64,000 nucleotides of DNA from an uncultured Bacteroidota bacterium (GTDB lineage: Bacteria; Bacteroidota; Bacteroidia; Flavobacteriales; Flavobacteriaceae), in assembly GCA_902618245.1 (NCBI GenBank), contig CACMZR010000001.1, positions 62,001-126,000 of the forward strand, read 5' to 3'. The translations under genes were made by a program, and so were the position numbers. The notes beneath the pieces were generated by a model. That model had not been told where the DNA came from and ran no database searches. It was given only the letters and a program-made list of their open reading frames with translations. Of this stretch, positions 47,501-56,783 are shown one piece after another (the stretch's first letter is position 1; each line of letters opens with the position of its first letter).

Positions 47501-48535
47501 TTAAATAGAAGTCTTGTAAAAGTTATATTTAAATTCAGCTTTAGATTTTATATAATCAATCAAAATTCGATCTACAACTTCATGGTTTTTCTGGTTTAGC
47601 TTTATAGGTATAACTTTTGGGTTATCAATCCAATTTTGAATTTGATTTCTATACTTAATACTTAACCGTTTAATAACTATTCCTCCCATTTCTCGGAGCA
47701 TTTCAGCATTATAAATTTGCTCGATATGAGAGGCAATAGGTATCGTTAAAATAGGTTTTTTCAAATACAATGCCTCTGATAAAGTCGAAAATCCAGCAGC
47801 AGTTATTACCCCTTTACAACTTGCAAGACATTTCGAAAAAGTATTCTCGTTTAGAGTCTCCCAATAAATGTTTTTTTCCAATTTAGGTGTTTCAAATTCT
47901 TGAGAAAAAACAAACCATTTAATTGAAGGAAAAGTAATTAACACCTTTTTGATTTCATCTCTATTATAACTTGGAAGATAAACTAAATAATGCCCTTGAT
48001 CGTTGACTTTCAATTCTCTTATTTCTTTTCTAATAATTGGTAAAAAAATATTGGCATCAAACTTCTTAAAATGAAAACCATATCCAGATTGAGCTGGTGC
48101 AAAATAGCGTAATATTCTCAACGATGTTTTAAATCGCTTATTTAATTTAGATCCCTTATCTGATAGTAGTGAAAATTGATTGCTTAAAGCTATACATTTT
48201 TTATTTTTTAAATAACTAGACCAGGCAGTAATCGGTTCAAAATCGTTTAAAATCAGATCATAAGAATGGACATCACATTTGAGAATATCAATAAAAAGTC
48301 TAAAAAAATTATTTTTTAGCAGCGTCTTAACCCAATGAATCTTTCCTTTTTTTGTGTAAAAAAAAGTTAGGCCACGATAGTGTTTTTTTATAGGATGTTT
48401 AAAAGAGATTTTGTTGGCTTTAGGACCACTAAAAATAACATCTACTTCAGCTCTTTTTTTGAGAATAGAAATGATTTCTTTAGCTCGGGATATATGTCCG
48501 TTTCCAGTAGTTTGAACTCCAAACAAGATTTTCAT
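47501..48535 (-). CDS. Glycosyltransferase-like protein (MJ1255/UDP-glycosyltransferase fold)
   Basis: 344 residues of the GT-B type. The N-terminal GVQTTGNGHISRAKEI loop and the C-terminal GVITAAGFSTLSEALYLKKPILTIPIASHIEQIYNA region (nucleotide-sugar site) resemble the MJ1255/VC2487 family. The first base of its ATG is the last base of the upstream metallophosphoesterase stop (TAATG at 48535), so the two are translationally coupled. A cell-envelope glycan or lipid role is inferred from that partner. Confidence 0.75.
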   Translation of the reverse strand: MKILFGVQTTGNGHISRAKEIISILKKRAEVDVIFSGPKANKISFKHPIKKHYRGLTFFYTKKGKIHWVKTLLKNNFFRLFIDILKCDVHSYDLILNDFEPITAWSSYLKNKKCIALSNQFSLLSDKGSKLNKRFKTSLRILRYFAPAQSGYGFHFKKFDANIFLPIIRKEIRELKVNDQGHYLVYLPSYNRDEIKKVLITFPSIKWFVFSQEFETPKLEKNIYWETLNENTFSKCLASCKGVITAAGFSTLSEALYLKKPILTIPIASHIEQIYNAEMLREMGGIVIKRLSIKYRNQIQNWIDNPKVIPIKLNQKNHEVVDRILIDYIKSKAEFKYNFYKTSI

Positions 48536-49368
48536 TATTCTTGGTCAATTTTAAACTCTTTTAACATTCCTTGAAACAATTCCTTAGCTGATAAATCTGA
48601 TTCATCATTGACTAATTCTTCTTCATAAAGATTATTGTCATGTTGATAGATCGTCCATTTTTTATTGTGATATTCTAACGATGTCAGATTTTCAACCCAA
48701 TCTCCAGAGTTGAGGTAAATGATATTTTTATTTTTGATGGAGTGTTTTTTTATAGCAGGCTGATGAATATGACCACAAATCACAAATTTATATTTTCTCT
48801 CAAAAGCTATTCCTACTACGGTTTCTTCAAACTTATTGATAAATTTTACAGCTCCTTTTACACTATTTTTTACCTTTTTTGATAGGGAATACCGTGGCCG
48901 TCCCAATTTTGACAAAATAAAGTTTAATGCGCTATTAATTAAAATTAAAGCATCATAACCTATAGCACCTAATCGGGTTAACCATTTCGAATATTGCATT
49001 GTTAGATCAAAAACGTCACCGTGAAAAAACCAAGCTTGATGACCGTTAAGATTAATGACCTTTTTATTTAGAATTTTAAAATTCTTTAGTTCAAAGCCAT
49101 TAAATTTTCTTAGCATTTCATCGTGATTACCTGTTAGATAATAGATTGTTTTTCCATCCTGAATTAGATTAAGAAAATATTTTATAATTTTCATATGGGA
49201 TTTTGGAAAATATCTTTTATTGAATTGCCAAATATCGATTATATCTCCATTGAGAATAATAATTTTAGGGTCTACTGATTTTAGATAATTTAAAAGTGCT
49301 TTTGATTGGCAACCATAAGTTCCAAGGTGTATATCTGAAATTACCAAAATTTCAATTAATCTTTTCAT
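48535..49368 (-). CDS. Metallophosphoesterase, UDP-2,3-diacylglucosamine diphosphatase (LpxH)-like
   Basis: 277 residues with the calcineurin-type metal motifs: SDIHLG (D12, H14), LNGDIIDIW, TGNHDEM, FHGDVFD and CGHIHQPA. The form with FFHGDVFDLT and a helical insert is that of LpxH-like enzymes of Bacteroidota, which cleave UDP-diacylglucosamine in lipid A synthesis. It is coupled to the downstream glycosyltransferase gene. The lipid A assignment is by family resemblance. Confidence 0.75.
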   Translation of the reverse strand: MKRLIEILVISDIHLGTYGCQSKALLNYLKSVDPKIIILNGDIIDIWQFNKRYFPKSHMKIIKYFLNLIQDGKTIYYLTGNHDEMLRKFNGFELKNFKILNKKVINLNGHQAWFFHGDVFDLTMQYSKWLTRLGAIGYDALILINSALNFILSKLGRPRYSLSKKVKNSVKGAVKFINKFEETVVGIAFERKYKFVICGHIHQPAIKKHSIKNKNIIYLNSGDWVENLTSLEYHNKKWTIYQHDNNLYEEELVNDESDLSAKELFQGMLKEFKIDQE

Positions 49369-49478
49369 GTAACTTCAAAATTAATTGACCGTTGTTAATT
49401 GAACTTTATTCAAAAAATATTATTACGTTAATTAATTGAGCTTTATATTATTATTTGAATAAAAAAACAAAATATCAA

Positions 49479-49601
49479 TTAGTTCTTACTTGATGAACCA
49501 AAGTAGGAATGTATAATAATAAAACAAAGAGGAATTAAGAACAATAGTGTAATTACCCAAAACTCTAAAGACTTAATTAATTGCTTAAAATGGGTTTTCA
49601 T
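49479..49601 (-). CDS. Possible 40-residue single-helix membrane protein
   Basis: A short ATG frame encodes a basic N-terminus (MKTHFKQLIKSL), one strongly hydrophobic helix (FWVITLLFLIPLCFIII) and a polar tail (HSYFGSSSKN). The topology is that of a genuine small membrane protein, and the position upstream of the LpxH-like gene on the same strand is plausible. There is no other evidence for expression. Confidence 0.4.
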   Translation of the reverse strand: MKTHFKQLIKSLEFWVITLLFLIPLCFIIIHSYFGSSSKN

Positions 49602-49626
49602 CTCACACTAATATTCTTATAAAATG

Positions 49627-49734
49627 GTTTATGGTTGTAGCCTTTATTTCACTCGAAAATAAATATGAATTTTAAGAATAATGTTCTATAAAAATTTAAA
49701 TTAATGTTATTATATTGTTTTCAAAACCATAAAC
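49627..49734. repeat. 10-bp inverted repeat spanning a divergent intergenic region
   Basis: GTTTATGGTT (49627-49636) and AACCATAAAC (49725-49734) are perfect inverted copies 88 bases apart. They flank the region between the small membrane protein gene and the rightward 81-residue gene. A paired operator is possible; chance is not excluded in AT-rich DNA. Confidence 0.3.
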
Positions 49735-49744
49735 AAGCAATTCA

Positions 49745-49990
49745 TTGAAAATCAAAGACGAATACCATACATTAAAATCAAACACTAGAAAAGCAAAACT
49801 GAAATATGCCATTTCTCTTGCAGATAGATTAATAAGTTATCCAGATAAAAGTTCCATAAAAACGGATTTATCTCAAATATGGAAACTTTCTGGCTTATCA
49901 GAAAATGAATTTAATGTACTATTTATAAAAACTAAAGGTGTTGATATTTATCAATATTGCAGAGATAAAGACACTGATTGTAAATGCTAG
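49745..49990 (+). CDS. Small hypothetical cytosolic protein
   Basis: 81 residues, mostly helical and basic at first (HTLKSNTRKAKLKYAISLADRL), ending in a Cys pair (DTDCKC). TTG is the apparent start codon; no ATG is in frame nearby. It has the length and look of conserved short flavobacterial proteins, but I cannot name a family. Confidence 0.5.
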   Translation: MKIKDEYHTLKSNTRKAKLKYAISLADRLISYPDKSSIKTDLSQIWKLSGLSENEFNVLFIKTKGVDIYQYCRDKDTDCKC

Positions 49991-50296
49991 TAAATTTTAG
50001 AAAAATCAATTCACACCACCATCTGGATAGTATTAAAATGTTGGTACACTAAAAAACTTCCAAACGACCTATTATTAGTCAGATTATATATTCTTACTGG
50101 GAGAAAAATCCTCGTACATATAAAAGGGTATAAGAGGGGGTTATTGATTATCTCTTTTTATTTATATTTGCTTGCCTATTTTAAAGGTTGATAGAGTAAC
50201 ATACTTTTGGCAATATTGTGATTTTGGTTGTGATTTTTAGTCAAGAGTATAAGTTAAGATGAGTAAAACCTCTGTAAACCCCATAAATAGTGACAT
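49991..50296. other. Gene-free stretch upstream of tRNA-Asn
   Basis: About 300 bases with no credible reading frame. TACTTTTG at 50202-50209 fits the -7 consensus and could drive the tRNA, but no TTTG stands at the right distance upstream. Confidence 0.3.
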
Positions 50297-50370
50297 TCCT
50301 CCTTAGCTCAGTTGGTTAGAGCATCTGACTGTTAATCAGAGGGTCCTTGGTTCGAGCCCAAGAGGGGGAG
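50297..50370 (+). tRNA. tRNA-Asn (anticodon GTT)
   Basis: 74 bases fold as a complete cloverleaf: acceptor TCCTCCT with AGGGGGA, a D-arm TAGCTCAGTTGGTTAGAGCA, anticodon stem-loop CTGACTGTTAATCAG with GTT, and a T-arm CTTGG-TTCGAGC-CCAAG. CCA is not encoded, as is common in Bacteroidota. Accessory DNA begins directly downstream, so the 3' end of this gene is a probable attachment site. Confidence 0.95.
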
Positions 50371-50412
50371 CAAGCTTAGCCGCTACACTACACACGACAT
50401 AACAAGCAATCA

Positions 50413-50441
50413 AAGCCCTTCACTACGGTGAGGGGTTTTTT
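50413..50441 (+). terminator. Intrinsic terminator of tRNA-Asn
   Basis: CCCTTCAC (50416-50423) pairs with GTGAGGGG (50428-50435) with a TACG loop and one T-G pair, followed by six T. It lies about 45 bases after the tRNA. Confidence 0.82.
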
Positions 50442-50668
50442 CTTACCTAGTATCTAGACACTCAAATATACCCAAAATCATGTCAACTGACTCATTTCTG
50501 CCAGTAAATAGACAGTTAAATCTCCAAAAAATTCAGAATAAAAATTCTAAAATGACACCCCCCTCCCTTAAAATAATATGGTTTTCTAAATAGGGAAGTT
50601 AGTGTGAAATGATAGTATAATCTAAAGATTCTTTATATTAGAACATTATTAACCATAAATTAATTTGA

Positions 50669-51469
50669 ATGAAAAAAATAGTATTATCAATTTTAGGCTT
50701 ATTTATTTTCAATATTTCTTTTTCTCAAGCAGTATGGATGGAAGAGATTACATTGAATGAAGGCATGGAAAAAGATTACATAAAATTTGAAAACATGTAT
50801 TCAAGTGCCCATGAAAAAGTACAGAAAGCAGGAGAAAAAGCAGGGTGGTTCTTATTTAAAGTAGTACCAACTGAAGAGGGTACTCAATGGCCACCAAACA
50901 GTTCAAAGCCTTGGTGTGATTTTGTTTTATTTAATATTTTCAGTGATGACTCTCAGCTCGATGGTGATTGGGGAATGGGAAGCAATCAAAAAGAGACACA
51001 GGCATTTGTTCGTAAAGCAAATTATGGAAAGATGAAAAACTCTGAAATGACAAGACTTTTTAAAATGGCAAATAAATTCAGAAAGAAAAGTACAAGTTAT
51101 ACTCTTAGAGGAGTAGATTCTACTATTGATATTGGTCCTATTAAAGTTGGAGATAGAGCAACATTATTGGGAGTCGAACAGCTTAATGAAGATTATGAAA
51201 GGTATGAATCTGAATTTTTCAAAACTTATCATAATCGACAAATAACTAATGGTATTAGATTAGCTTGGTATCTTAATAAAATTTCTGAAAGAAGTGATAA
51301 TGCTTATCAGCCAATTACTCATGTAATTTTTGAAAGATTTAATCCAAATACACAGCCAAGTAATAATTCAGAGCCAACTTTTACTGAAGAAATGATGTCT
51401 AAAAACGGTCAAGCTTCAAGAAAGATTCATGGCGGATTGATTCTTGAATTGGTAAATTTTAAACAGTAA
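50669..51469 (+). CDS. Secreted protein of unknown function
   Basis: 266 residues with a signal peptide (ending ISFSQA). The body consists of alpha/beta segments with repeated aromatic motifs (AGWFLFKVV, WCDFVLFNIF, RLAWYLNKIS, THVIFERFNP), suggesting a duplicated ferredoxin-like (dimeric alpha-beta barrel) fold. No family is recognised with confidence. Followed by a strong terminator. Confidence 0.6.
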   Translation: MKKIVLSILGLFIFNISFSQAVWMEEITLNEGMEKDYIKFENMYSSAHEKVQKAGEKAGWFLFKVVPTEEGTQWPPNSSKPWCDFVLFNIFSDDSQLDGDWGMGSNQKETQAFVRKANYGKMKNSEMTRLFKMANKFRKKSTSYTLRGVDSTIDIGPIKVGDRATLLGVEQLNEDYERYESEFFKTYHNRQITNGIRLAWYLNKISERSDNAYQPITHVIFERFNPNTQPSNNSEPTFTEEMMSKNGQASRKIHGGLILELVNFKQ

Positions 51470-51494
51470 AGTCAAAAATAAGATTAGACTTAAT

Positions 51495-51517
51495 CCCTCC
51501 CAAGTGGAGGGTTTTTC
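51495..51517 (+). terminator. Intrinsic terminator after the secreted protein gene
   Basis: CCCTCC (51495-51500) and GGAGGG (51506-51511) form a perfect 6-bp GC stem with a CAAGT loop, followed by TTTTTCTTTT. Confidence 0.82.
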
Positions 51518-51658
51518 TTTTACACCAATGGATAGAACTGTATCCCTACTTCAATACCCTTAAATCCTTTGGTTGACAAGGGTTTAGCTGTTGTTACTTT
51601 ACCTACTTTTGTTAAGGGTTAAATTTAATGGGGCAGCTATAGCTCTCTACCTCTAAGT

Positions 51659-52096
51659 TTAATCAACTAAACTTGTATTCCATATATCTTTCTTACAAAG
51701 CCAATCCCCATTTTTTTGTTTTTCCCATATGACAATATACTTCCCATTGTCATTAACTTCTTCACCTTCAATAGTCATTTTAATATCATAAAGGCCTGTC
51801 TCATATGCATAAAGGCCTTCTTGGATGACTTCTGTTGTTTGTAAACCTAATGTACCATTTCCCATTTCTATTTCTGACTTATACATTTGCTCGATATTAT
51901 CTCTGCCAACTACAAAGTCATATTTTGGTGGTATTACAACTGCATCAAGAGTATGTAATGATGCTATCCCTTTAGCATCCCCTTTATTATAATACTCTAC
52001 CCATTTAGAGTTATTATCAATTATTATTGATTCTACATCTTCAACCTCACCACAGCTTAAAAAAACAAGAGTGAATAGTAAGAGAAGTTTTTTCAT
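51659..52096 (-). CDS. SnoaL/DUF4440-like lipoprotein (NTF2 fold)
   Basis: 145 residues: a lipoprotein signal (VFLSCG), then an NTF2-like cone fold with the usual pattern of an N-terminal helix (SKWVEYYNKGDAKGIASLHT), DAVVIPP, and the strand set GLYDIKMTIEG, NGKYIVIWEKQKNGDWLCKKDIWN. DUF4440 proteins often bind or isomerise small ligands, but the actual function is unknown here. Confidence 0.72.
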   Translation of the reverse strand: MKKLLLLFTLVFLSCGEVEDVESIIIDNNSKWVEYYNKGDAKGIASLHTLDAVVIPPKYDFVVGRDNIEQMYKSEIEMGNGTLGLQTTEVIQEGLYAYETGLYDIKMTIEGEEVNDNGKYIVIWEKQKNGDWLCKKDIWNTSLVD

Positions 52097-52173
52097 TTGT
52101 TTGATTGTTTGTTACAAGATAGAAATTTTACAGATTAGCTAAATCCAAATCTGACGTTTTAAGAAATCTCTCA

Positions 52174-53070
52174 CTAAATAACATTGTGTCTTTTCATTAA
52201 ATGAACTAGAGTTCCAGTAGTACAATCAGAATAACCTCTTTTAGAAACTTCATTAAACTGTTCGTCACAGTCTCTTGAATTATAACTTGGGTCTAGGGAA
52301 CAAACCCTGTGGAATAAATCTCTCCCAACTTCGCCTTGCTCATTAGCGAAGACTATAGCTAACTTTAGATACTCATCATAACTTGGAGCTATACTTATTC
52401 CAGAAGCTTCAATTTTTTCTACCAATTCAATTATATTAATATCTGAAGCCAACCCCCTTCTGGAGATAATCGGAACTGTAATTTTATTCAAAACAGCCTC
52501 TTTTAGAATTGATGCATTTTGATTTATATATTGATTATCATCTACACTATAGTATCTCAAACGACTCAAATTCTTTCCGCTTTCATCAATATTAATATCT
52601 TCTGAATATCGAAACCAACTTGACAGGTAGTTAAAATACTCTTTATGTCTATAAGGGTTTTCAATCCTTATAATTAAGTAGTATCCTATACCTCCTACAC
52701 TATGGCCAGCATAACATATCTCATTTATATTTCTAAATACTTTTTCTTTTAATTGAAAAAAGTCTTCTTCTTTTAGATGTAAGTTGTCTTTGTAATCAAT
52801 ATCTACTAATATACAACCATTGTGATGTTTGAGGTTATTATCAGCTCTACTTCCAATAATAATACCGGAGCCAGTAATACATGGGAGCGAGTGTTTTAAT
52901 TCACTATTCTGCTCCGCCCTTACTCTATTAACTTTATCCCTAAGCCCCTCATTTTCTTTAAATAACCAATCTCTATATGTGATAGTTTTAATTGGTATTT
53001 GCGAATAGATATTCTCAAACAAGGAAACCTCAGCGTCTAAAAAGGTGGAAGGGTGGTAGGTAAATTCCAT
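52174..53070 (-). CDS. Primase-like protein with VirE/BT4734-type N-terminal domain
   Basis: 298 residues. The N-terminal part has the catalytic-type D90-I-D92 (ILVDIDYKD) and H123 in YAGHSVGGIGYY. These match the BT4734/VirE_N domain found in mobile elements of Bacteroidota, related to archaeo-eukaryotic primases. The C-terminus (about 225-298, YDEYLKLAIVFANE, GRDLFHRVCSLDP) resembles a PriCT domain. It would synthesise primers for the SF3 helicase encoded six bases upstream. Confidence 0.7.
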   Translation of the reverse strand: MEFTYHPSTFLDAEVSLFENIYSQIPIKTITYRDWLFKENEGLRDKVNRVRAEQNSELKHSLPCITGSGIIIGSRADNNLKHHNGCILVDIDYKDNLHLKEEDFFQLKEKVFRNINEICYAGHSVGGIGYYLIIRIENPYRHKEYFNYLSSWFRYSEDINIDESGKNLSRLRYYSVDDNQYINQNASILKEAVLNKITVPIISRRGLASDINIIELVEKIEASGISIAPSYDEYLKLAIVFANEQGEVGRDLFHRVCSLDPSYNSRDCDEQFNEVSKRGYSDCTTGTLVHLMKRHNVI

Positions 53071-53076
53071 AACTTT

Positions 53077-54471
53077 TTAAAATTCTAATTTTTCAGAAGT
53101 TTTATCAAAACTGCTACCACCTACCACCACCTGGAGATTATAGTATGAACCATCTTTTTTTACAATCTTTTCATATCCCTTCTTGATTAGCTCTTTAGCA
53201 AAAGAGGAAAGAGACAATCTTTGCTCTTGATGCCTATTACAGAATGCTACATAACAAGTGTGAATTTCTGAAACCTTTGTAGCTCCATTAGGAAATCCTG
53301 TTTCATGTACTTCATCAATAAATTGCTGAACTACATCATTCTCATATTTATACTGGTTAAGAGTTTCATCTAACTCTTTATAGTAAACGAATCTTTTATC
53401 TTTAAGCAATACCGTCAGAGCAGTTAAAACTCTATTGAAAATCCCATCTAACTCATTACCAATAATTTTAAAATGAAGCTCAGGGTCAATTTTTTTTGGC
53501 TTTTTATCGAACTTTAATATTAGTAGTCGTCTTACAAAGCTTTGGCTTTCATCCTTAATATCCGGAAGAGAATTCATATTAAACATTAGCTTGGCATAAT
53601 TAGTAACAATTCTTACATCTGAGTATAGTTTTTTTCCTAAAACTGGCTCTCCTGATACTAGGGTTTTGAACATTGTTGGGTCTAGAGTCTTTTCATTTTC
53701 AGAACAGTAATTCAAAAGCTTCCCTTCGATAAGTATTATCGTATTGAGGTCTTTGGTTAGTTTACCAATTGATACACTAGAGGTGTTTTCTTTACCCAAT
53801 AGTTCAGTTATTACTTCCTGGACTACGCTCTTACCATTTCCACCATCACCATATAAAAAAAGAGCCTTCTCTAACTTTAGATGATTTGTAAAAGCGTATC
53901 CAATATATTGATGTAGAAGGAGCTGATGTGTCTCATCAGGGAGCATTTCATCCAAGAAACTATTCCATCTCGGGCATGATGCATTTTCATCATAGTCATA
54001 GTTTAGCTTATAGGTAAGATAATCCTCGATATTATGCTCGCGCTGGGTAAAACCCTTTTTGTCAAATTCAAGAGTACCGCTCATGCAATTCAAAAGAATT
54101 CTATCATCATCTGCCTCAGGAATAATTCTTAATTCATCTCTAAATGTATCTTTGAGTGCTTTGTAAAAACTGCTAGTATGAAAATTAATCTTATTGGCAT
54201 AAATCTTTTTACAGCAATCCCTTAAAAATATTTCAATTGATTCATCCTTAATTTCATTCCAATAATCATTTGAGTATTTATAAAAACGATTGTAGAAAAA
54301 AGCCATTTCAATATTATACTCTTTAAATGACTTTCTAATTTCATTTACTGCATATGCTAGTGCTTTATCCTTTGTGTTTAATTGAACCAATCCATCTGAA
54401 TTGAACTGCTCAATTTTTTCAATAACCTCATGCCATTTTTTAAAGGTTATACCATCATTAATGTTTCTCAT
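53077..54471 (-). CDS. Phage/plasmid-type SF3 (D5/P4) helicase-primase protein
   Basis: 464 residues. A D5_N-like region precedes an SF3 helicase core with Walker A GDGGNGKS (208-215), the acidic B motif near IEGKLLNYCSENE, motif C/sensor FNMNSLP (300) and an arginine-finger region FVRRLL. A C-terminal winged-helix segment follows. Such proteins unwind DNA at the origin of phages, plasmids and integrated elements. It forms a unit with the primase gene downstream (6-base gap). Confidence 0.85.
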   Translation of the reverse strand: MRNINDGITFKKWHEVIEKIEQFNSDGLVQLNTKDKALAYAVNEIRKSFKEYNIEMAFFYNRFYKYSNDYWNEIKDESIEIFLRDCCKKIYANKINFHTSSFYKALKDTFRDELRIIPEADDDRILLNCMSGTLEFDKKGFTQREHNIEDYLTYKLNYDYDENASCPRWNSFLDEMLPDETHQLLLHQYIGYAFTNHLKLEKALFLYGDGGNGKSVVQEVITELLGKENTSSVSIGKLTKDLNTIILIEGKLLNYCSENEKTLDPTMFKTLVSGEPVLGKKLYSDVRIVTNYAKLMFNMNSLPDIKDESQSFVRRLLILKFDKKPKKIDPELHFKIIGNELDGIFNRVLTALTVLLKDKRFVYYKELDETLNQYKYENDVVQQFIDEVHETGFPNGATKVSEIHTCYVAFCNRHQEQRLSLSSFAKELIKKGYEKIVKKDGSYYNLQVVVGGSSFDKTSEKLEF

Positions 54472-54554
54472 GAATTAAAATTTAATTATGAGACAACATT
54501 AGAAATATTGTTTAAAGAATGAAAGGGGGTATAGGGGTATAGATAGGGGTATAC

Positions 54555-55400
54555 CTAATCTCTAAAACCTTTTAGAATTTTGTTTATAATCTTATAATTT
54601 GAAGGTAGTCTAGCTCCTTTTGAATTACCAAATATTTTTTGATTTTCTTGTGCTCCTCTATCCATAGGTTCCCCCTCTTTATCTATGAAAAGGTTTTCTA
54701 GCTTACTCCACATATTTTTTTCTTCTATAAGCTTAGGCTCTTGAAGTAACTGATTAATGAAATACACACATAATTTTTTTGAGCCATTCCATTTGATTTT
54801 ATTTTCAATTTTACTTATTTCAACACCATTAAAAGCAGATAAAAATGATACAGTGTCAGTATCATCGGCAATGAGATTATTATTTTTTAATTCAATGAAA
54901 AGTTTGTTCAAATCATCATTTACATTATTTCCTAACCATACGTATGAGCATAAATATGAATTCCCTAAGGTGTCCGACTCAATATGGTCAATAGGCTTTC
55001 CGTTTTCATCAATTTCCCATGCTTGCAATGGGTGATTTTCATTCGGCAAAACATATAATTTTTCTAGCTTTTTATATACCACATTAAAAATATCCTCAGA
55101 TTGTTTTGACTCAACAGTTAGCCTATTTCTAAAATACCTTAATGTGGCAATTTCCATTGCCTTTCTACATACTTCATTATTTACATAAGTACTGCAGACT
55201 ATACTTAATTGAACTTCAAGAGTCTCCTCCTTTGGATTTTTAATGAGTATATTATATGCCCTTAAGCAGCTCTCTCTGTACTTTAATTTAAACTGCATGA
55301 TAGTCTGCTCAGAATAATTATCCTTGTAAAATGCCTCAATAACCGGTGCTGTTTCACGTTGAGTAGTTATCCAAAGTTGAGTATAATTAACAGGCGTCAT
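54555..55400 (-). CDS. Hypothetical protein of mobile-element type
   Basis: 281 residues, not recognised. The line IKWNGSKKLCVYFINQL recalls the short IKWxGSKxxLxxL motif found in several RteC-like or plasmid-borne Bacteroidota proteins. It starts 3 bases after the TPR gene and is followed 83 bases later by the SF3 helicase gene, so it likely belongs to the same replication or control transcript. Confidence 0.5.
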   Translation of the reverse strand: MTPVNYTQLWITTQRETAPVIEAFYKDNYSEQTIMQFKLKYRESCLRAYNILIKNPKEETLEVQLSIVCSTYVNNEVCRKAMEIATLRYFRNRLTVESKQSEDIFNVVYKKLEKLYVLPNENHPLQAWEIDENGKPIDHIESDTLGNSYLCSYVWLGNNVNDDLNKLFIELKNNNLIADDTDTVSFLSAFNGVEISKIENKIKWNGSKKLCVYFINQLLQEPKLIEEKNMWSKLENLFIDKEGEPMDRGAQENQKIFGNSKGARLPSNYKIINKILKGFRD

Positions 55401-55403
55401 TAT

Positions 55404-56660
55404 TTATTTTTCAAACATTCTTAAATGTTTCCTGTTATGTTTTAATTGAACATTAATAATTTTATAGGGTTTTGTTTCGAATAATTCTGAAGCAAGAAAT
55501 ATATCATTTTCAAGCTCATCAAGAGCATTCATTATTAATTTTTCTTCAACTTCTCTTGATTTTCTCCTCTTTTTTAGTAATTCCCAATAATTTGGTTTTT
55601 TCCATTCATATGGTTCATATTTAATTCTTGAACTTAATTCAAAATCTGGGTTTGTTTCAATAAACTCATCTAACTTCTTTTTTAGTTTTTTTAATCTAAA
55701 TCGTTTCGATTTCACCCACTTAGAATATTGAATCTCAGTTTTAGATTTCTTAATTAAATAAAACTCATTTAGCAGAGAGAAAATATTAGGAAGCTCATAA
55801 TCAGTAATTTCTTTTTGAATTAATTCTTTGCAAAGATTTAATGATTTTTTTTCTTTCCCAATTTCAAATAATTTTAGAATATATGATTTAAGAGTAATAC
55901 TTAACATTTTGGGGTGATTCTTTTTTCTTATTCTAAGTTCAAAGAAATCATCAGTATCAATCCATAAATCTAGATATTTTTGATAATTATCATAATCATT
56001 TTTTTCAAGATAAAACTCACCTATTACAGACATCCAATAAGCGTGCGCAGGGTTTAATTCAAATGCTTTTTTATAATCTTTTATGAACCCTTTGTTTTTT
56101 ATTCGCCGTTTAATGTGTCCTCTTCTTTTGTACTCATCAGAAAGCTTTAAAGTATAATCATTGAGAATTTTAATATTTTTTTTATTTTCTTGTAAACTAA
56201 TTAAATACTCATATGTATTTATTGTAGTATCAAAGCACTCAATAGCTCCTTTAAAATCATTTAGTTTTTCTTTTAATGAACTAATCTTAAAAAAAGCAAG
56301 TGTTAAATTATCATTGGTAATATCTTCTGAAAGAATATCTCTTGCTTTTTCAAAGTATTTAAGTGATTTTTCATAATCCTTGAGACCCCCACACATGTAC
56401 CCTAGGGTCATATATGTATCCCAATCATGGGGATTTGTATCAATTAGTTTTAAGTAATCTTGTTCTAGTTCCACTAATATTGAATTCCCTATCTCAATTT
56501 CTTCAAACTCTCTCTTTATCTGCTCCGCATAACTTCTTTTATACTCTAATTTAGTTGGATTTTTTTTAATGATTTCATCAAATATTTTTCTTGATTTCTT
56601 ATAATCTATTTTTTTATCACGTATTAGTTTTTGTAATTGAGCCATTGATTTTTTTTCCAT
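55404..56660 (-). CDS. TPR-repeat protein
   Basis: 418 residues, rich in Lys and Glu, with at least four tetratricopeptide-like units (for example THPHDW-type NPHDWDTYMTLGYMCGG, DYEKSLKYFEKARDIL, DFKGAIECFDTTINTYEYL, NPAHAYWMSVIGEFYLEKND). It has no signal peptide or membrane segment, so it is probably a cytosolic scaffold. It is the first gene of the leftward module and lies back to back with the methyltransferase operon, with 123 bases between them. Confidence 0.65.
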   Translation of the reverse strand: MEKKSMAQLQKLIRDKKIDYKKSRKIFDEIIKKNPTKLEYKRSYAEQIKREFEEIEIGNSILVELEQDYLKLIDTNPHDWDTYMTLGYMCGGLKDYEKSLKYFEKARDILSEDITNDNLTLAFFKISSLKEKLNDFKGAIECFDTTINTYEYLISLQENKKNIKILNDYTLKLSDEYKRRGHIKRRIKNKGFIKDYKKAFELNPAHAYWMSVIGEFYLEKNDYDNYQKYLDLWIDTDDFFELRIRKKNHPKMLSITLKSYILKLFEIGKEKKSLNLCKELIQKEITDYELPNIFSLLNEFYLIKKSKTEIQYSKWVKSKRFRLKKLKKKLDEFIETNPDFELSSRIKYEPYEWKKPNYWELLKKRRKSREVEEKLIMNALDELENDIFLASELFETKPYKIINVQLKHNRKHLRMFEK

Positions 56661-56783
56661 ACCAATAGATTGATAATTAAATATATAAAATTGAATTCTA
56701 TTGTTTATTATTTAATAAAATACATACAAAAAAGCTCTTCTTAAATAAATTATAATTAGCTATCTTGAAAAAAATATTTTTAG

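Noticed and set aside
54475-54550. Possible replication origin between the SF3 helicase and the unknown gene
   Set aside because: The 83-base gap contains short G-rich runs (GGGGGTATAGGGGTATAG) that could be iteron-like, but only two or three imperfect units are visible, which is too little to call an origin.
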